DNA of 64,000 nucleotides from Elgaria multicarinata webbii (taxonomy: Eukaryota > Chordata > Lepidosauria > Squamata > Anguidae). The notes under the pieces were generated by a model. The model worked only from the letters and a program-made list of their open reading frames with translations, made no database searches and was not told the origin of the DNA. Shown piece after piece: positions 36,801 through 49,539 of the stretch. Position 1 is the stretch's first letter. Each line of letters opens with the position of its first letter. The position numbers and the translations under genes are program-made. The DNA is taken from contig NC_086182.1 in the NCBI RefSeq assembly GCF_023053635.1, positions 3,671,001 to 3,735,000 of the forward strand, given 5' to 3'.

Positions 36801-37668
36801 TCCCAAATGACTGACCCAGCTGTTCCTCCTTTTTCATTAATTTCCCATGACTCCGACAGTTCCTTCCGAATTTTATCTACTATTTTATTGTATTTCAATA
36901 TCTTTGTGTTCAACTTCCATCTATATGCCTCTTTATAATCTTTCTTAACTGTAAATTCTAAACTTAACAAGGCGTGATCAGTTACTTTTATTACCCCCAT
37001 TTCCATTTTACAAATCCTCGTTGCAAAGTCTTTTGAAACAAATATATGATCTATCCTGGAGTATGTATGATGAACTGGGGAAAAGAATGAGAATCCAGGC
37101 CTATTCCCGTTAAGTAAGCGCCACGAGTCTAAATAATCATTTTCTTTTACTAATTTATTCAATATAGTCATATTGTTCCTCTTTTCAGCATTAGTGGGAT
37201 TTGACCTGTCTCTTTTATTATCCATAACCATATTAAAATCCCCAGCTAATATAGCATACCCCTCCTTAAATTCTTCTATTTCTTTAAACAACTTTATAAA
37301 AACTCTCTATGCCTCTCATTTGGGGCATAAACATTAATCAAAGTATAGACCTTTCCCTCAATTTTACCTTTTAACATAAGATATCTACCCTTATCATCCT
37401 TTTTTACCTCTTCTAATGTAAACCCACTTTTTTTTGAAATCAAAGTGGCCACTCCATTTTTTTTTGATGTCCCTAATGACTTTTCATAATAGGCTAGCCA
37501 CTTTAATTTTATCATATTCGAATTCTCGGAGCCTTGGTGTGTCTCTTGGATCATTATAATATCTGATCCCTCTTTATTAAGCATTTGTTCTATTCTCTTC
37601 CTTTTCACGACTGCCCCTAAACCTTTAACATTGAGTGTTGATACCTTTATCTTTTTATCCATAATCAC
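33821..37668 (-). CDS. L1 ORF2 (endonuclease-reverse transcriptase)
   Basis: ORF2 is in two overlap-adjacent frames, 37668-37294 (124 codons) and 37291-33821 (1156 codons). They are separated only by what looks like a one-base loss in a T-run near 37300. The first frame has the endonuclease start KVSTLNVKGLG and QETHQGS, and ends in INVYAPNERHREF. The second has the rest of the endonuclease (AGDFNMV, YSRIDHIF, SDHALLSLEF-like TDHALLSLEF), then reverse transcriptase motifs PGADGLGPEYYK, DSYRPISLINQDAKI, LDIFKAFDCVSW, RGTRQGCPLSPVLF and MFADDTLL, and a C-terminal CWRGCGEKGTYLHMWWQC zinc-knuckle-like segment. Catalytic residues look preserved. The total, about 1280 residues, is normal for L1. 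Confidence 0.95.
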
Positions 37669-37952
37669 CCTTTTGAAATCTCTTCCGATCCCTTGTGCTC
37701 AGCAGTTCAAACTTGCTTACATAAAAACACAAACTCCATACATAAACCCCCCACCCTCCTACCCCAATCCCTCCTCCCCTACCTTCCCCCCCTCCCCACC
37801 CCCCCACTCTAATCCCCCCCCCATATCCCCGTGAGTCTAGTACTCCAGCCATCTACTTTAAAGGGGGAGGGGGGAGGCAGTGCTGTGCCTGGCCGGCAGG
37901 TTTCTATATTAGCATTTTTATTTGCAATTATCTCCAAACATAATTAACAATT

Positions 37953-39010
37953 CTCTTACTCTCCAGATGTCCCAGCCTCATTCCCTCCCCCACCCACTCC
38001 AGCCCCATCTGCTTCCCCATCCAGACCCAGCCTCTTCAGCAAATCTTTACCTTGATCCAATGAGGTTACTCTATGTTCCCTCCTCCCATATGTAAATCTT
38101 AAAAAAACCGGGTAACCCCATGCATAAGGAATTTTATTCTTCATTAATGTTTCCGTTATTGGTTTAAGACTACGTCTCCAATTTAATGTACGTTGAGAAA
38201 GATCATTGTAAATTTACACTGGTTTGCCTTTATATTATATCTGATTCTTAAATCTCAATTCTTTCATAATTTGCTCTTTTTTATAATAATTACCAAATTT
38301 CACCAAAATGTCTCTTGCCCCTTTGTGGTTTTGCCCCCCCACACGATGGACTCGATCCGGATCCAATCCGTCTATTGATATATCAGGCATCAGCTCCTTG
38401 AACCAGTTCACGATGATTTCTCTAAGATCTTCTCCCTGCGACTCCTTTAGCTGCTTTATTCAAAAAGTAGATCTACTAGATTAATCTTCCAAGGCAATCG
38501 ATCACAGTACCCATTCTTTAAATTGTATATTAGTTGATTTCTCAAAAGCCTCTTATTTCTTCTGGTCCAAATCCGCTTTAGCCTCTATCTTTTTGATCTT
38601 ATCCGAATTTTCCGCCTTTTTATCCGCTAAATACACAATTGATGTCTAAATTCACTCATATGCTGATCCATTTTTTTAAAATATAACAATGTTATTTTCA
38701 GCTATAATGGGCCTGATCTCCATCAACGAGGGAGGGTTACTACCACTTTCTCCTCCTTCAGTCATATTTTTTTCTTTATTTGGTATTGTATCCAAAGGGA
38801 CTGGGTCTTTATCTTCCTCCTCTTGCTCAACTCCAGGGGCTGTCCTTTCCAGGAGGGAGAGGTATGCCAAATTATGATTTGAAAGTTCCTTTTTTTATGA
38901 TTTGAAGGTTTCTTATTTTTTTTTCTTCTTTTTTTTCTTTTTTTTTTCTTTTTCTTTTTTTGTATATTGAGCTTTGCCCAACTTTTGATCTTTCTTTTAA
39001 CGTTAGGCAT
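37953..39010 (-). pseudogene. L1 ORF1 (RNA-binding protein), decayed
   Basis: Minus-strand pieces follow ORF1 order. There is a lysine-rich start MPNVKRKIKSWAKLN (39010), a coiled-coil-like Lys/Glu segment near 38600, an RRM-like stretch VHRVGGQNHKGARDILVKF (about 38300-38360), and a C-terminal domain KIPYAWGYPVFLRFTYGRRE with SLDQGKDLLKRLGL (38144-38020), ending TSGE-stop. Several stops and frame changes break it, many more than ORF2. A poly-lysine tract (T-rich at 38910-38960 on +) may have slipped. Confidence 0.8.
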
Positions 39011-40311
39011 GGGACTCTTCTGGGTAGGGCATAAATCTTAGAGTGTAACTCACTTCCTTAGCAACTTATGCTGGCTTCTCTGTTATATATCAAAAACTTT
39101 TTCCTTCTTCATGAGGGGGGGGGGAATATCCAGTTCACACCAGCATTCACTAGAGGGGATCAGTTTAATCATTCGCAGCCTCTCAGCTTCCCACATCTCC
39201 CTCACGAATGCCGAATGCAGCTTCTTCCACCTTCTCTCCCCCCCTTCTCACCACGCCAATAAATCCAATCAACAACTTCCACCTTACAAAGCCAGCATTT
39301 CAATCTTTCCCATGTGAGATAAGAATGAAAGGTTATAACACAAATCAATGTCCAGCAAGCATAAATTCCTTCTTTTTAAACTGCGTCAGTGTTACTTTCG
39401 GTTTCGATAATGTTGCCGTTTATACAGACATTGTATTAAATATCAATCATCTCACCTCCCTTCTTCAAATCTCTCAGCTTTTCCAGCTCCTGTGACTTTT
39501 ATAATCATTTTCTGTCGTTTGCTCAAAGATTTATGCCCATTAGAAGAGAGATAATTGCTTTTTCCGGCAAACGCCGCTTAGAGCCTCAGAAGAAACCCGC
39601 CATTGCTCAGGCGGCCAGCTCCGCCCCCCCCCATCTTTGTCACTTGAGGCTCAGGTGGCCTCGGTGGCACGGAGTGCTTTCTACCAACTTCGGTTGGTGG
39701 CCCAGCTACGCCCCTATCTGGACAGGGATAACCTAGCTTCAGTTGTCCATACTCTGGTAACTTCCAAATTAGATTACTGCAATGCCCTCTACATGGGGCT
39801 GCCTTTGAAGACGGTCCGGAAGCTGCAGCTTGTGCAAAATGCGGCGGCCAGATTGATAGCTGGAACAGGGAGGTTTGAGCATGTAACACCGATTCTGTCC
39901 CGCTTGCATTGGCTGCCTATATGTTTCCGAGCCCAATTCAAGGTGCTGGTCTTAACCTTACATGGCTTGGGACCACAATACCTGATGGAACGCCTCTCCC
40001 GACATGAACCTACCCGTACACTGCGCTCAACATCTAAGGTCCTCCTCCGAGTGCCTACTCCAAGGGAAGCTCGGAGGATGGCAACAAGGGAGAGGGCCTT
40101 TTCAGTGGTGGCCCCCCGACTGTGGAATGATCTCCCCGATGAGGCTCGCCTGGCGCCAACATTGTTATCTTTTCGGCGCCAGGTCAAGACTTTTCTCTTC
40201 TCCCAGGCATTTTTAACAGCATTTTAACAGCATTTAACAACGTTAAGTTTGTTTTTAATGGACCCCACAATTGTTGTTTTTAAATGGATACTGTTGTTTT
40301 TATACTGTTTT

Positions 40312-40313
<2 letters not shown>

Positions 40314-40352
<39 letters not shown>
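40314..40352 (+). repeat. (TG)n microsatellite
   Basis: About 19 uninterrupted TG units lie within the L2 3' UTR, just before the polyadenylation-like tail. It is probably polymorphic. Confidence 0.95.
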
Positions 40353-40355
<3 letters not shown>

Positions 40356-40677
40356 TAAATTGTATACTTTTAATGTTTACTATTTTTAAATGTTGTAAAC
40401 CACCCAGAGAGCTTCGGCTGTGGGGCGGTATATAAATGTAATTAATTAAATAAATAAATAAATAAATAAACCTGGTGAAATTCCCTCTTCATCACAACAG
40501 TTAAAGTGCAGGAGCTATACTGGAGTGACCAGATTTAAAAGAGGGCAGGGCACCTGCAGCTTTAACTGTGGTGATGAAGAGGAAATTTCACCAGGTCCCC
40601 CATATATACAGATGACACCTGCTGAAATTCCCTTTTCAATACAACTCTTAAAGATACAGGAGCCCTGTCCTCCTTTA

Positions 40678-40840
40678 TACAATTTACAATTTATACACTA
40701 TACAATTTTATATTGTATTTTATATTATGGTTTTATATTGTTGTTTTATACTTTGAATGTTTTTAATTTTTGTGAACCACCCAAAGAGCTCCAGCTATTG
40801 GCCGGTATAGAAATGTAATAAATAAATAAATAAATAAATT
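40678..40840 (+). repeat. L2-type LINE 3' tail inside the MITE right arm
   Basis: 'gaaccacccaaagagctcca', 'ggccggtatagaaatgtaat' and an AATAAATAAATA tail interrupt the MITE between 'gagccctgtcctccttta' and 'tttcatatggtcaccct'. It is an independent insertion from the large L2. Confidence 0.75.
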
Positions 40841-42752
40841 TCATATGGTCACCCTAGTTTATTTGAACAAAGCCCAACGCGTTTCAGCCTGTGTCCTTTC
40901 AAAGGCCTTCTTCAGAGGGTTTTTAGAAGATGGCTGCAGATTTTCCTCTAGCAATAAACTGCCTCCACTAATAATCATTGGCGACTTTTAACAACCCCCT
41001 CAAGAAGGCCTTTGAAAAGACACAGGCTGAAATGCGTCAGGCTTTGTACAAATAAACCTTTTTGCATCCTGAGGACCTCTTTCTCCCTTCTTTTGATCTG
41101 ACTTGCATGCTTTCCTCCTTTTGGTTTTGGAAGTTGTCTATGAAAACACCTTTTGTTCAGTGTGTGATGTTGATGTTCCTAGTTCATCAGGCTCTGAAGC
41201 AGACAGTGTTGCCACGCCTTCTTCACCATGAGCTTTATCAGTTTTTTGGAAGAAGTGTGTGATCTAAAAACACATTTAAAAAGCAATGACAATAAATATA
41301 TCTGAAATGGGAGAAAAGATTATGAGTTGGGAATGTTAGTGGAATTAATCCATGCTCTTTTAGATACGCTCTTTGAAGATCTTACTTTTTCATTCCAAGA
41401 CCAAATATTTCTGTTAAAATTGCTTGTTCTCCAGCGTTAGCCAGAAGGACATCAGAGAAAGTCTTTACAGTTGTACATTTATATTTCAATATTTATGTCT
41501 ATATTCACACTGAAGCATTTCCAGCATTTTAGTGTATGCTGGTTCTACAAACTGTGTGTTCATTGCTTCTTTTGTAAATATCAGAAAGTCTATTGGGAAG
41601 TGAAAGGCCAGTATAAGTAGGAAATGAAGCAGCTGATTTTCATTGCAGTATAGATGTAGTTTGTTCTCAAATGCGTACTGGAGCTCTGAATTGGGTGAAT
41701 AACTTCACTTTCTGAGAGCAGAGATGATGTGTTAGGAACTAGTTGGTAATGGTGGCAGTAGTGAATAAATACGAGCAGTCCCAAATTAATTCATCAAGAA
41801 TGCAAACTTATATAAAGAAGTTCTGTAGAAGAATCACAGGCCTTTTCAGTGTGGTAGACCATTGCCATAGAGCAGTTTCCATCAGCCCTAGCTAGTATAG
41901 CCAACGTTGATGGATGATGGGAATTGTAGGTCAGAACATCTGGAGGGCCACATGTCACCCCTCCCCCTGGCTGTAGAGATGTAACTGAGCTGTTGTTCGT
42001 GTAAAAAAGAAGCGAGTTTGATAGAAGTTGCTCCCTCTGGGATTCAGTCCCTGTAATACCAGACCAGTTTTTGGCAAAACCCAACATGGAATTGTATAGG
42101 GGAAGGACGTTATATCTTGCCCTGATTGTACAGGGAGACTAGTGGAAAGGATATAATATGATGGTAGTTAAAAGCATGCCTTTGGGATAATTTAATAAAT
42201 GTTGCTGTGAAAGCAGAAGAAAAATATTGAAGTATATCTATAAAAATGGAAAACACCCACAAACCAGCTGAGTAAAAATTACCTGTAAAAAGCATTTGCT
42301 TCTCAGTTGTAGAAATTAAGCCAAAGTATTTTAAACCCACACATTTCTACTCCCCCCCCCCAATGCAATCTGTTTCATCTATTGTGACATTTCAGAAGTC
42401 TGGATTGAAGTCTGGAAAGAGCAAGGAATACAGTGTTCTGTTTAACTTCTCACCATCACCACCCAACTTGACTAGACAAAAGAAATGTTGCAGACTAGGC
42501 AAATGTATGCAAATCTGTATAATTCATTTCAGTTGCAGGAGTCAGCTCTTATGGCATAGGATAAGGGTTACTGTGGCAGAGATACTTAAAATAAACAGAA
42601 TATACACAGCTCTGGCTCAAATGTCCTAGGGAAAAGTGCTGATGGAAGTGGATTTGAAGAAGGAGAAGGGAGGTGGTTTGATGTATTGTAGGAGACTGGC
42701 TGTTCCTGGCAAGAGCAATACTGCAGTAGGAAGGTTCAGAGGTGGGAGTTGA

Positions 42753-44073
<1,321 letters not shown>

Positions 44074-44118
44074 GTTGTTGATAATGATAAAGAAGAAAAA
44101 GAAGCGAACTCAGCCTGA
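44074..44118 (+). CDS. NFU1: NFU1 exon 8 (C-terminus and stop)
   Basis: It encodes VVDNDKEEKEANSA followed by TGA at 44116-44118. The EKEANS ending matches the human C-terminus as remembered. It is a short charged tail beyond the NifU-like fold. Confidence 0.93.
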   Translation, partial: VVDNDKEEKEANSA

Positions 44119-44640
44119 ATCAGAGAAAGTTTTGGACTTTGTCTAAACTTGCTACTCACTACAGAAAAAAGCCCTCAGCTTTCGTCACCACTTTTCCTGG
44201 ATAATTCTCAATTGACCTGCTTTCATTTCTGTTTCATGATTCTAAGGAAACAATGGAAACGTATTCTTTAAAGAAGGATTGTCAATTTCATAAAATATTT
44301 CCCCACTCCTTTAGATGTAGATAGCTTCTGCAGTGACCTACATATTCTGAACGATGCAGTGATAAATATTGATATAAATTATTGATTTGTTATTTAGAGC
44401 TCTTCCTGTTACTCAAGGTAAGAGCTAAACAAATCCAGCTATCATTCATTGATGTTATTTTGAGTCCTATTGTCAATGCATATGTATCTTGCTCCTATTA
44501 AATGAAAAACACTGTTGTGAACAGAACTAGAATAACCAGGCTTAATCTTAATTCTGCTCTGATTATGATATTATGATTGATTGTACAGTTCTCATTTTTA
44601 AAAAACTACTGTTAATCCAATAAAGCACATTTGGTATTTA
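44119..44640 (+). terminator. NFU1: NFU1 3' UTR and polyadenylation signal
   Basis: Unique AT-rich sequence follows the stop. AATAAA at 44619-44624, within 'ccaataaagcacatttggta', is the best polyadenylation signal. Cleavage would be expected around 44640. Confidence 0.75.
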
Positions 44641-45249
44641 TTTCTATTATTTTACTTGGATAGATGGGGAGTACCCAAGAGGTCTCAGTGCATGCACCAT
44701 AATCTTCCAACTTAGTTTCTTGTTTTCAACCACGTGAACAGACGTCTCGCCATCCCTTAGTCTCTGTAGAGGATTTGGAGCAGCGTTCTCCTTTCTGGAG
44801 ACACCAATGCCATCTCGACAAAAGATCACACGCTTAGTTAATCAGAATAACTACCCTCTCAGGTTCCCTGTTAATGGTCTCAAATGTGTATTAGAATTTT
44901 AACTTCACCAATAAGCCTTGAAGTTGTGGAGAAAACCAAACCTTTTACTACTACTCTAACCTTAATTAAAGCAAGAAAATTAGAATTGCTTTAATTACAA
45001 GAAGGTAATTAGGGCATGTTATGGCCCACATTAGGTGAATTTAAGAATGTGCCTCTAGAAGAATATGTGAGTTATACAGGAACTGGGACTCCTTAAGGAA
45101 ACTACTTAAAACAATCCACCTTTAAAGATGAACAAGAAATTTCTTTGCCTAAGGTAATGTAATGATTGTTCAAATGAGCAAATAATGTGGTATTAATGAC
45201 CAACCCCTCTTGTGCCTGAACTGATTTGGTGGGTTAAAACCAATAGAGA

Positions 45250-46460
45250 ATAAGGCTCATAGTGGGGTCCCTCAGGGCTCTGTTTTCTCCCCCATGCTAT
45301 TTAACATATACATGAAGCCGTTGGGAGGTTATCCAGAGTTGTGGGGTGCGGTTCCACCAGTACGCTGACGACACCCAGCACTGCTGGTCCTTTCCACCCA
45401 TTTCCAAGGAAGTGGTTTCTGTGCTAAACTGGTGTCTGTTGGCAGTAATGGATTAGATGAGGGCAAACTAATTGAAGCTTAATCCAGATAAGACAGAGGT
45501 GCTCATGGTCAGTCGAAAGGCAGATCAGGGAATAGGGATTCGGCTTGTGCTGGATGGGGGTTACACTCCCCCTGAAGACACAGGTCTGCAGCTTGGGTGT
45601 ACTCCTGGATTCAGCCCTGAGCCTGGATGCCCAGGTATCAGCAGTAGCCAGGAGTGCATTTGCACAGTTAGCTAGTGCGCCAGCTGTGCCCGTTCCTAGA
45701 GATGTTGGACCTGGCCATGGTGACGCATGCCTTAGTTACATCCCGATTGGATTACTGTTACACGCCTTTAAAGAGTGTTCAGAAACTCCAGCTGGTTCAA
45801 AGAGCTGCAGCCAGATTGTTGACCGGGTCTAGTTACAGAGAGCAGACAACTCCCCTGTTAAAACAGCTCCACTGGCTTCCAGTCTGTTTCCGAGCACAAT
45901 TCAAAGTACTAGTATAAAGTCCTATATGGCTCGGGTCCAGGTTATCTGAAAGACCGTATTCTCCCTTATGAACCTGCCCATACTTTGAGATCTTCTGGGG
46001 AAACCCTTCTTTCAGTCCCACTGTCTTCACAGGCCAGCTTGATGGGAACATAGAATAGCAGAGTTGGAAGGGGCCTACAAGGCCATTGAGTCCAACCCCC
46101 TGCTCATTGCAGGAATCCACCCTAAAGCATGGGAAAGGGTCTTCTTGGTGGCTGCTCCTGTGCTTTGGAACTCTTCCCGGGGAAGCTAGACTGGCTCCCT
46201 CCTTGATGGGCTTTCGGAAGCAGGCAAAAACCTTGTTCTGGCAGGCCTTTGGAGAATAATTTGGTCCTCCATCTATGTTAAGGACTAAATTGTCTTTAAA
46301 TGTTAAATTGTTGTGTATTTTAAACCTTTAATGTTTTAATATTTTATTTTAATTTTTGTACATTTCTTTTCTTAGGTTTTAAAATGTATATGTTTTAAAT
46401 TTTGTAAGACCGCCTTGAGGCCCAGTATTGGGTAAAAGGCGGGATAATAATAATAATGTA
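45250..46460 (+). mobile_element. L2-clade LINE, 3' half
   Basis: It starts in the reverse transcriptase at GVPQGSVFSPMLFNIYMK-like codons (about 45265-45320), passes a 'cagtacgctgacgacaccca' YADDTQ box (45359) and the KLNPDKTEVLMV block (45476). It then runs through LVTSRLDYCY (about 45733) and HWLPVCFRAQFKVLV (45888-45917) and ends 'gggtaaaaggcgggataata'. Frameshifts are frequent. A CR1 3' end interrupts it at 46046-46132. Confidence 0.88.
46046..46132 (-). mobile_element. CR1 LINE 3' end inside L2
   Basis: 'catagaatagcagagttgga' through 'aggaatccaccctaaagca' is the terminal 85 bp of CR1 in minus orientation. The flanks ATGGGAA on both sides (46039-46045 and 46130-46136) suggest a short target duplication. 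Confidence 0.85.
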
Positions 46461-46735
46461 CAAAGCTATGTACAGTTTTTACATAATTAACATAGCAGCT
46501 GCTAGAATTTGGACTGGGAATAAAAATGCAATATGTTGCAAATAAGTTTGAATGACCATGTTAGCATCTTTCCTTGAAGAAACCACAAGTGTATGATTTA
46601 CACTGGGCCCCCAGTGTGGTGCCCATGGCCTCCTGAAAAGTTTATTTTTCTTTTTAAATAATTATTTATTTTCCTTTTTTAATATGCATACCTGGATATG
46701 AATTAAATATATACAACTTTCTGGCAGTTATACAT

Positions 46736-47190
46736 AAATCATAGAATAGTAGAGTTGGAAAGGGCCATCGAGTCCAACCCCCTGCTCAATGCAGGAGTCC
46801 ACCTTAAAGCATCCCTGACAGATGGCTGCCCAGCTGCCTCTTGAAGGCCTCTAGTGTGAGAGAGCCCACAACCTCCCTAGATAATTGGTTCCATTGTTGT
46901 ACTGCTCCCAACAGTCAGGATGTTTTTCCTGATGTCCAGGCGGAATCTGGCTTCCTGTAACTTGAGCCCATTATTTCGTGTTGTGCATTCTGGGATGATT
47001 GAGAAGACGTCCTGGTCCTCCTCTGTGTGACAATCTTTCAAGTATTTGAAGAATGCTATCATGTCTCCTGTCAGCCTTCTCTTCTCAAGGCTAAACATGC
47101 CTCCTAGGGCTTTATTTCCAGACCTCTGATCATCCTGGTTGCCCTCTTCTGAACACGCTCCAGCTTGTCTGCATTCTTCCTGAAGTGTGG
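46736..47190 (-). mobile_element. CR1 LINE 3' end
   Basis: The tail 'aatcatagaatagtagagtt' starts it. The minus frame contains [37 protein letters not shown] and a broken WNQLP region. It is similar to 22895-23390 but more diverged, with short deletions. Confidence 0.9.
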
Positions 47191-47199
47191 TGGAGTTCA

Positions 47200-47955
47200 A
47201 AAGTGGACTAGGAATCCAAATGTTGCATCTATATGCCACCTGTTCAAATATTGATAGCATTGTAAAGCCCTCAATCCATTGCATTATAGGATTGCGTATA
47301 AGTAATCCATTGCTTATCCTTCCAATGTGTTTGTAGCAGTCTTTTAGCTATCAAAAGGATGCAGAGAATCCATTTACAATGACCTTTTGTTAATTTCCAT
47401 GAAGCAAGCCAGTAATTTAAAAGAGCATGTGCATCAGTGAATATTAAAGACTGTTCCAGTAAAAATATATATCTGTGTAATAACCCAAAACACGTTTATA
47501 AGAAGCATTTGCAGTATTACACCACCATCAATTAGCTAAATAAGACAATCCCTTATTAAAGAGACATTGTGGTGTCCAACAGACACAAAAGTTTTTACTG
47601 AATAACATGCAGCCTAAGATCTATAGACGAAACAGGTACCTTCCAAAGTGGTGATCCACTGATTAGGCATTCAACAGCCATTTTTTAAATACCTGATAGA
47701 AATTCCACCTGAGCCCACCAGGACCCAGGGCTGTCATTCTTTTACCTGTTATTATCGCTTCTCTCACCTCTCTTTCCATTATGGACAACTTCAGGGATTC
47801 AACCTCTTCTGAATCAAGGCCCTCATAAAGGGGGCCAATCAGCTTTTTGGAAAGGGTTCCAAAAAATCCTCAATTTCTTCAGAGTCTATTTCCTCCTGTG
47901 AAAAAAGTTGTTCATAATAGCTTTCCATAATGGCTAACATTTCCTTAGGAATGGC
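47200..47955 (-). mobile_element. L1-clade LINE ORF2 fragment, rearranged
   Basis: Minus-strand codons near 47955-47690 read like the start of an L1 reverse transcriptase: MLAIMESYYEQLFSQEE, then EREVREAIITGK and a degenerate ALGPGGLRWNFYQ, comparable to REVEEVIDKLKVGKSPGADG in the intact copy. The lower part (47220-47640) resembles the carboxyl end. The middle of the reverse transcriptase is missing. Confidence 0.5.
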
Positions 47956-47959
47956 CTTC

Positions 47960-48480
47960 ATCCCTACAGGGAGGGACTGGCTCCATGAGACCAAACTTCA
48001 CCAAAAAGTAATCCGATGATGACGAGGTGATTTCGTCCACCACCCAATATCCAGACCACCCTCCTCACGCCTGAGACAAAGGCCAAATCAAGGGCATGCC
48101 TTTGCCTGTGAGTTTGGCTGATGAAAAGCCCCATGGTTGTCATAGTAGACATGAAGTCCCAAGCTGTTCCAGTTAGGGTAGTCCCAGCATGGATCCCTCC
48201 AGGATCAGGGCCTTCGGGTTCTCCAACACCACATCTGAGACCATTCGCCCCTGAGGACTTACAGAATCCAATGGATTCCTGATGCTCTGGGGGATTTTCC
48301 AATAACCAGAGCTGGACAGCTGAGCTTTTCTGAGTGGTTAGGGGGTTATTGTCATTAGTAATTAACAGAGTGAATCCAATATTAGAGCCCTCAGAGGCTG
48401 TGATGAGTTTGCAAGACACTTTGAGGGTAAAATCGCCCACCTTCATGCTGACTTGAACTTGGATTGCAAGTCTGTTGCAG
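47960..48480. mobile_element. L2-clade LINE fragments in inverted arrangement
   Basis: On the minus strand 47960-48250 encodes endonuclease residues, with TAWDFMSTMTTMGL, HALDLAFVSG and upstream a degenerate VLENPKALIL. On the plus strand 48380-48480 encodes SEGCDEFARHFEGKIA, the L2 CNEFARHFQNKI block that lies downstream of the endonuclease. The two pieces therefore face opposite ways, with a junction between about 48250 and 48380. Confidence 0.55.
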
Positions 48481-49539
48481 CTTTTTTTATTCTTGTCATC
48501 TTGAACTTGTTTGTTGGTGTAGCACTTACAAAAGTGTGGCTCGTTCCAAGTTCCTGGAAGAGAACTCTATTTAGTTTTACTTTTCACTGCCTCTGACAAA
48601 ACCCCATTGCCTGATGCAAAGAGCAAACACAACCTTTTAAAGAGCATTCCTTTTCTTTACAAGAAAAAGGTACCGTGGCATGAACAAGATCGCTTGCTAC
48701 CTGAGAATTACTTCAGAAATTCAATACTTCCCAAGATAAGTGGAAGATTGTATTTACACAAGTGGGTTAGTAAACAGGATATCTCAAACAGGCCAATTCT
48801 GAGTTAACAAACTAGGTTGCCTGTTGTTAGGACTACTTTAATTCTCAGGAATTGTCTATATGTGAGCAAAACAATGTGAACAGCAACTCAGGTTCACTAG
48901 AGTTTTGGAGATGCCATGTGTTTGTGGCTAAGAGATATGAAGTGATAGTCCTCATGTTACATGGCTCCTCCAAATACATGACTTGCATGTCAGCAAAATA
49001 GCCCAAAGTAACGGGTGAAGATGGGAGTACTGAGTTATAATAAATTCTGTACTGAGGCTGGTATGTTTTACCCTCTGTCCATGTAGAAATTAAAATGAAA
49101 TAGAGTAGCAATAAAGACAAACGGTTGGAGTTCAATTCTGGCCAGTGAGAAATGTGTGTGTGAAAGCTATATTCCTATTTATTTATTTTTTACTTTTTTA
49201 TCCTACAGTGCACAGCTCACACTGGGTCTTAAAAACTCAGGAAAAAAATCATACAGATTTATCAACCAATTAAACATCCTAGATACAAATGCTTAAAGCA
49301 AGCAGCTCTAATGGTGCAATCCTATTGCGATGACCATAAGCCCCCAGACTTTGCCTCCCTGTCCTCCCGACCTGCATTTTCACTAGACGGGCTTTTTTGC
49401 CCATCTAGCAAAAGCATCTCAGAGATGGAGGAAAGGAGGCCGGAGAGGCCTAAGGATAGCTTGTATACTGGCCTGTCCAGTCTCCTCCCCTCCTCCTCCT
49501 GAAACGCCCCTTTCTCCCTCTCCGAGGTTGGATTCTCGG

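Larger units (their letters stand above)
33591..39630 (-). mobile_element. Full-length L1-clade LINE, nest level 4
   Basis: This is a 6.04-kb minus-strand L1. The 3' poly-A appears as poly-T at 33591. It is flanked by the target duplication CCATCTTTGTCACTT (33579-33593 and 39631-39645, the last two T shared with the tail), which lies within the L2 reading frame. From its 5' end it has a leader (about 39011-39630), ORF1 (about 39010-37953), a C-rich spacer, ORF2 (37668-33821) and a 3' UTR. It is complete in layout, so it probably inserted by standard target-primed reverse transcription and recently. Confidence 0.95.
31167..40470 (+). mobile_element. Near full-length L2-clade LINE, nest level 3
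   Basis: Without the L1 insertion, the L2 is about 3.26 kb (31167-33590 plus 39631-40470), close to full length. A 462-codon frame (31208-32596) holds the endonuclease, with LLNARSVHNKISLIHDLI, ITETWVGE, GDVNIHAEG and SDHCLLRF. The next frame (32521-33435) holds reverse transcriptase blocks SNYRPVANVPFLGKVLERV, QSGFRPGFGTETALV, LDLSAAFDTINH and GVPQGSVLSPMLFNMYMK. The YADD catalytic box is destroyed near 33330. The end (39637-40227) has LDYCNALYMGLP and HWLPICFRAQFKVLV. The tail is 'gagcttcggctgtggggcgg', then TATAAATGTAAT and AATAAATAAATA. It is dead by frameshifts. Confidence 0.93.
31069..40855. mobile_element. hAT-type MITE (TAGGGTGACC family), nest level 2
   Basis: The left end 'agggtgaccatatgaaaagg' and right end 'tcatatggtcaccct' are the same family as 19642-20618. 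The direct repeat GTTTATTT is on both sides (31061-31068 and 40857-40864), one base off at the right edge, and fits an 8-bp hAT duplication. The body resumes at 40471 ('cctggtgaaattccctcttc') after the L2 insertion. A separate L2-type tail (40678-40840) interrupts the right arm. Confidence 0.85.
31022..41097. mobile_element. Outer palindromic MITE (nest level 1)
   Basis: The left end 'tcaaaggaagggagaaacag', then 'gtcctcaggatggaaaaag', is the reverse complement, with a few mismatches, of the right end 'tttttgcatcctgaggacct', 'ctttctcccttcttttga'. After the inner insertion the left arm resumes at 40857 ('gtttatttgaacaaagccca', 'gcgtttcagcctgtgtcctt') and pairs with 40993-41055 ('agacacaggctgaaatgcgt'). 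The original element was about 290 bp with arms of about 110 bp. Its superfamily is unresolved and I saw no clear target duplication. Confidence 0.75.
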
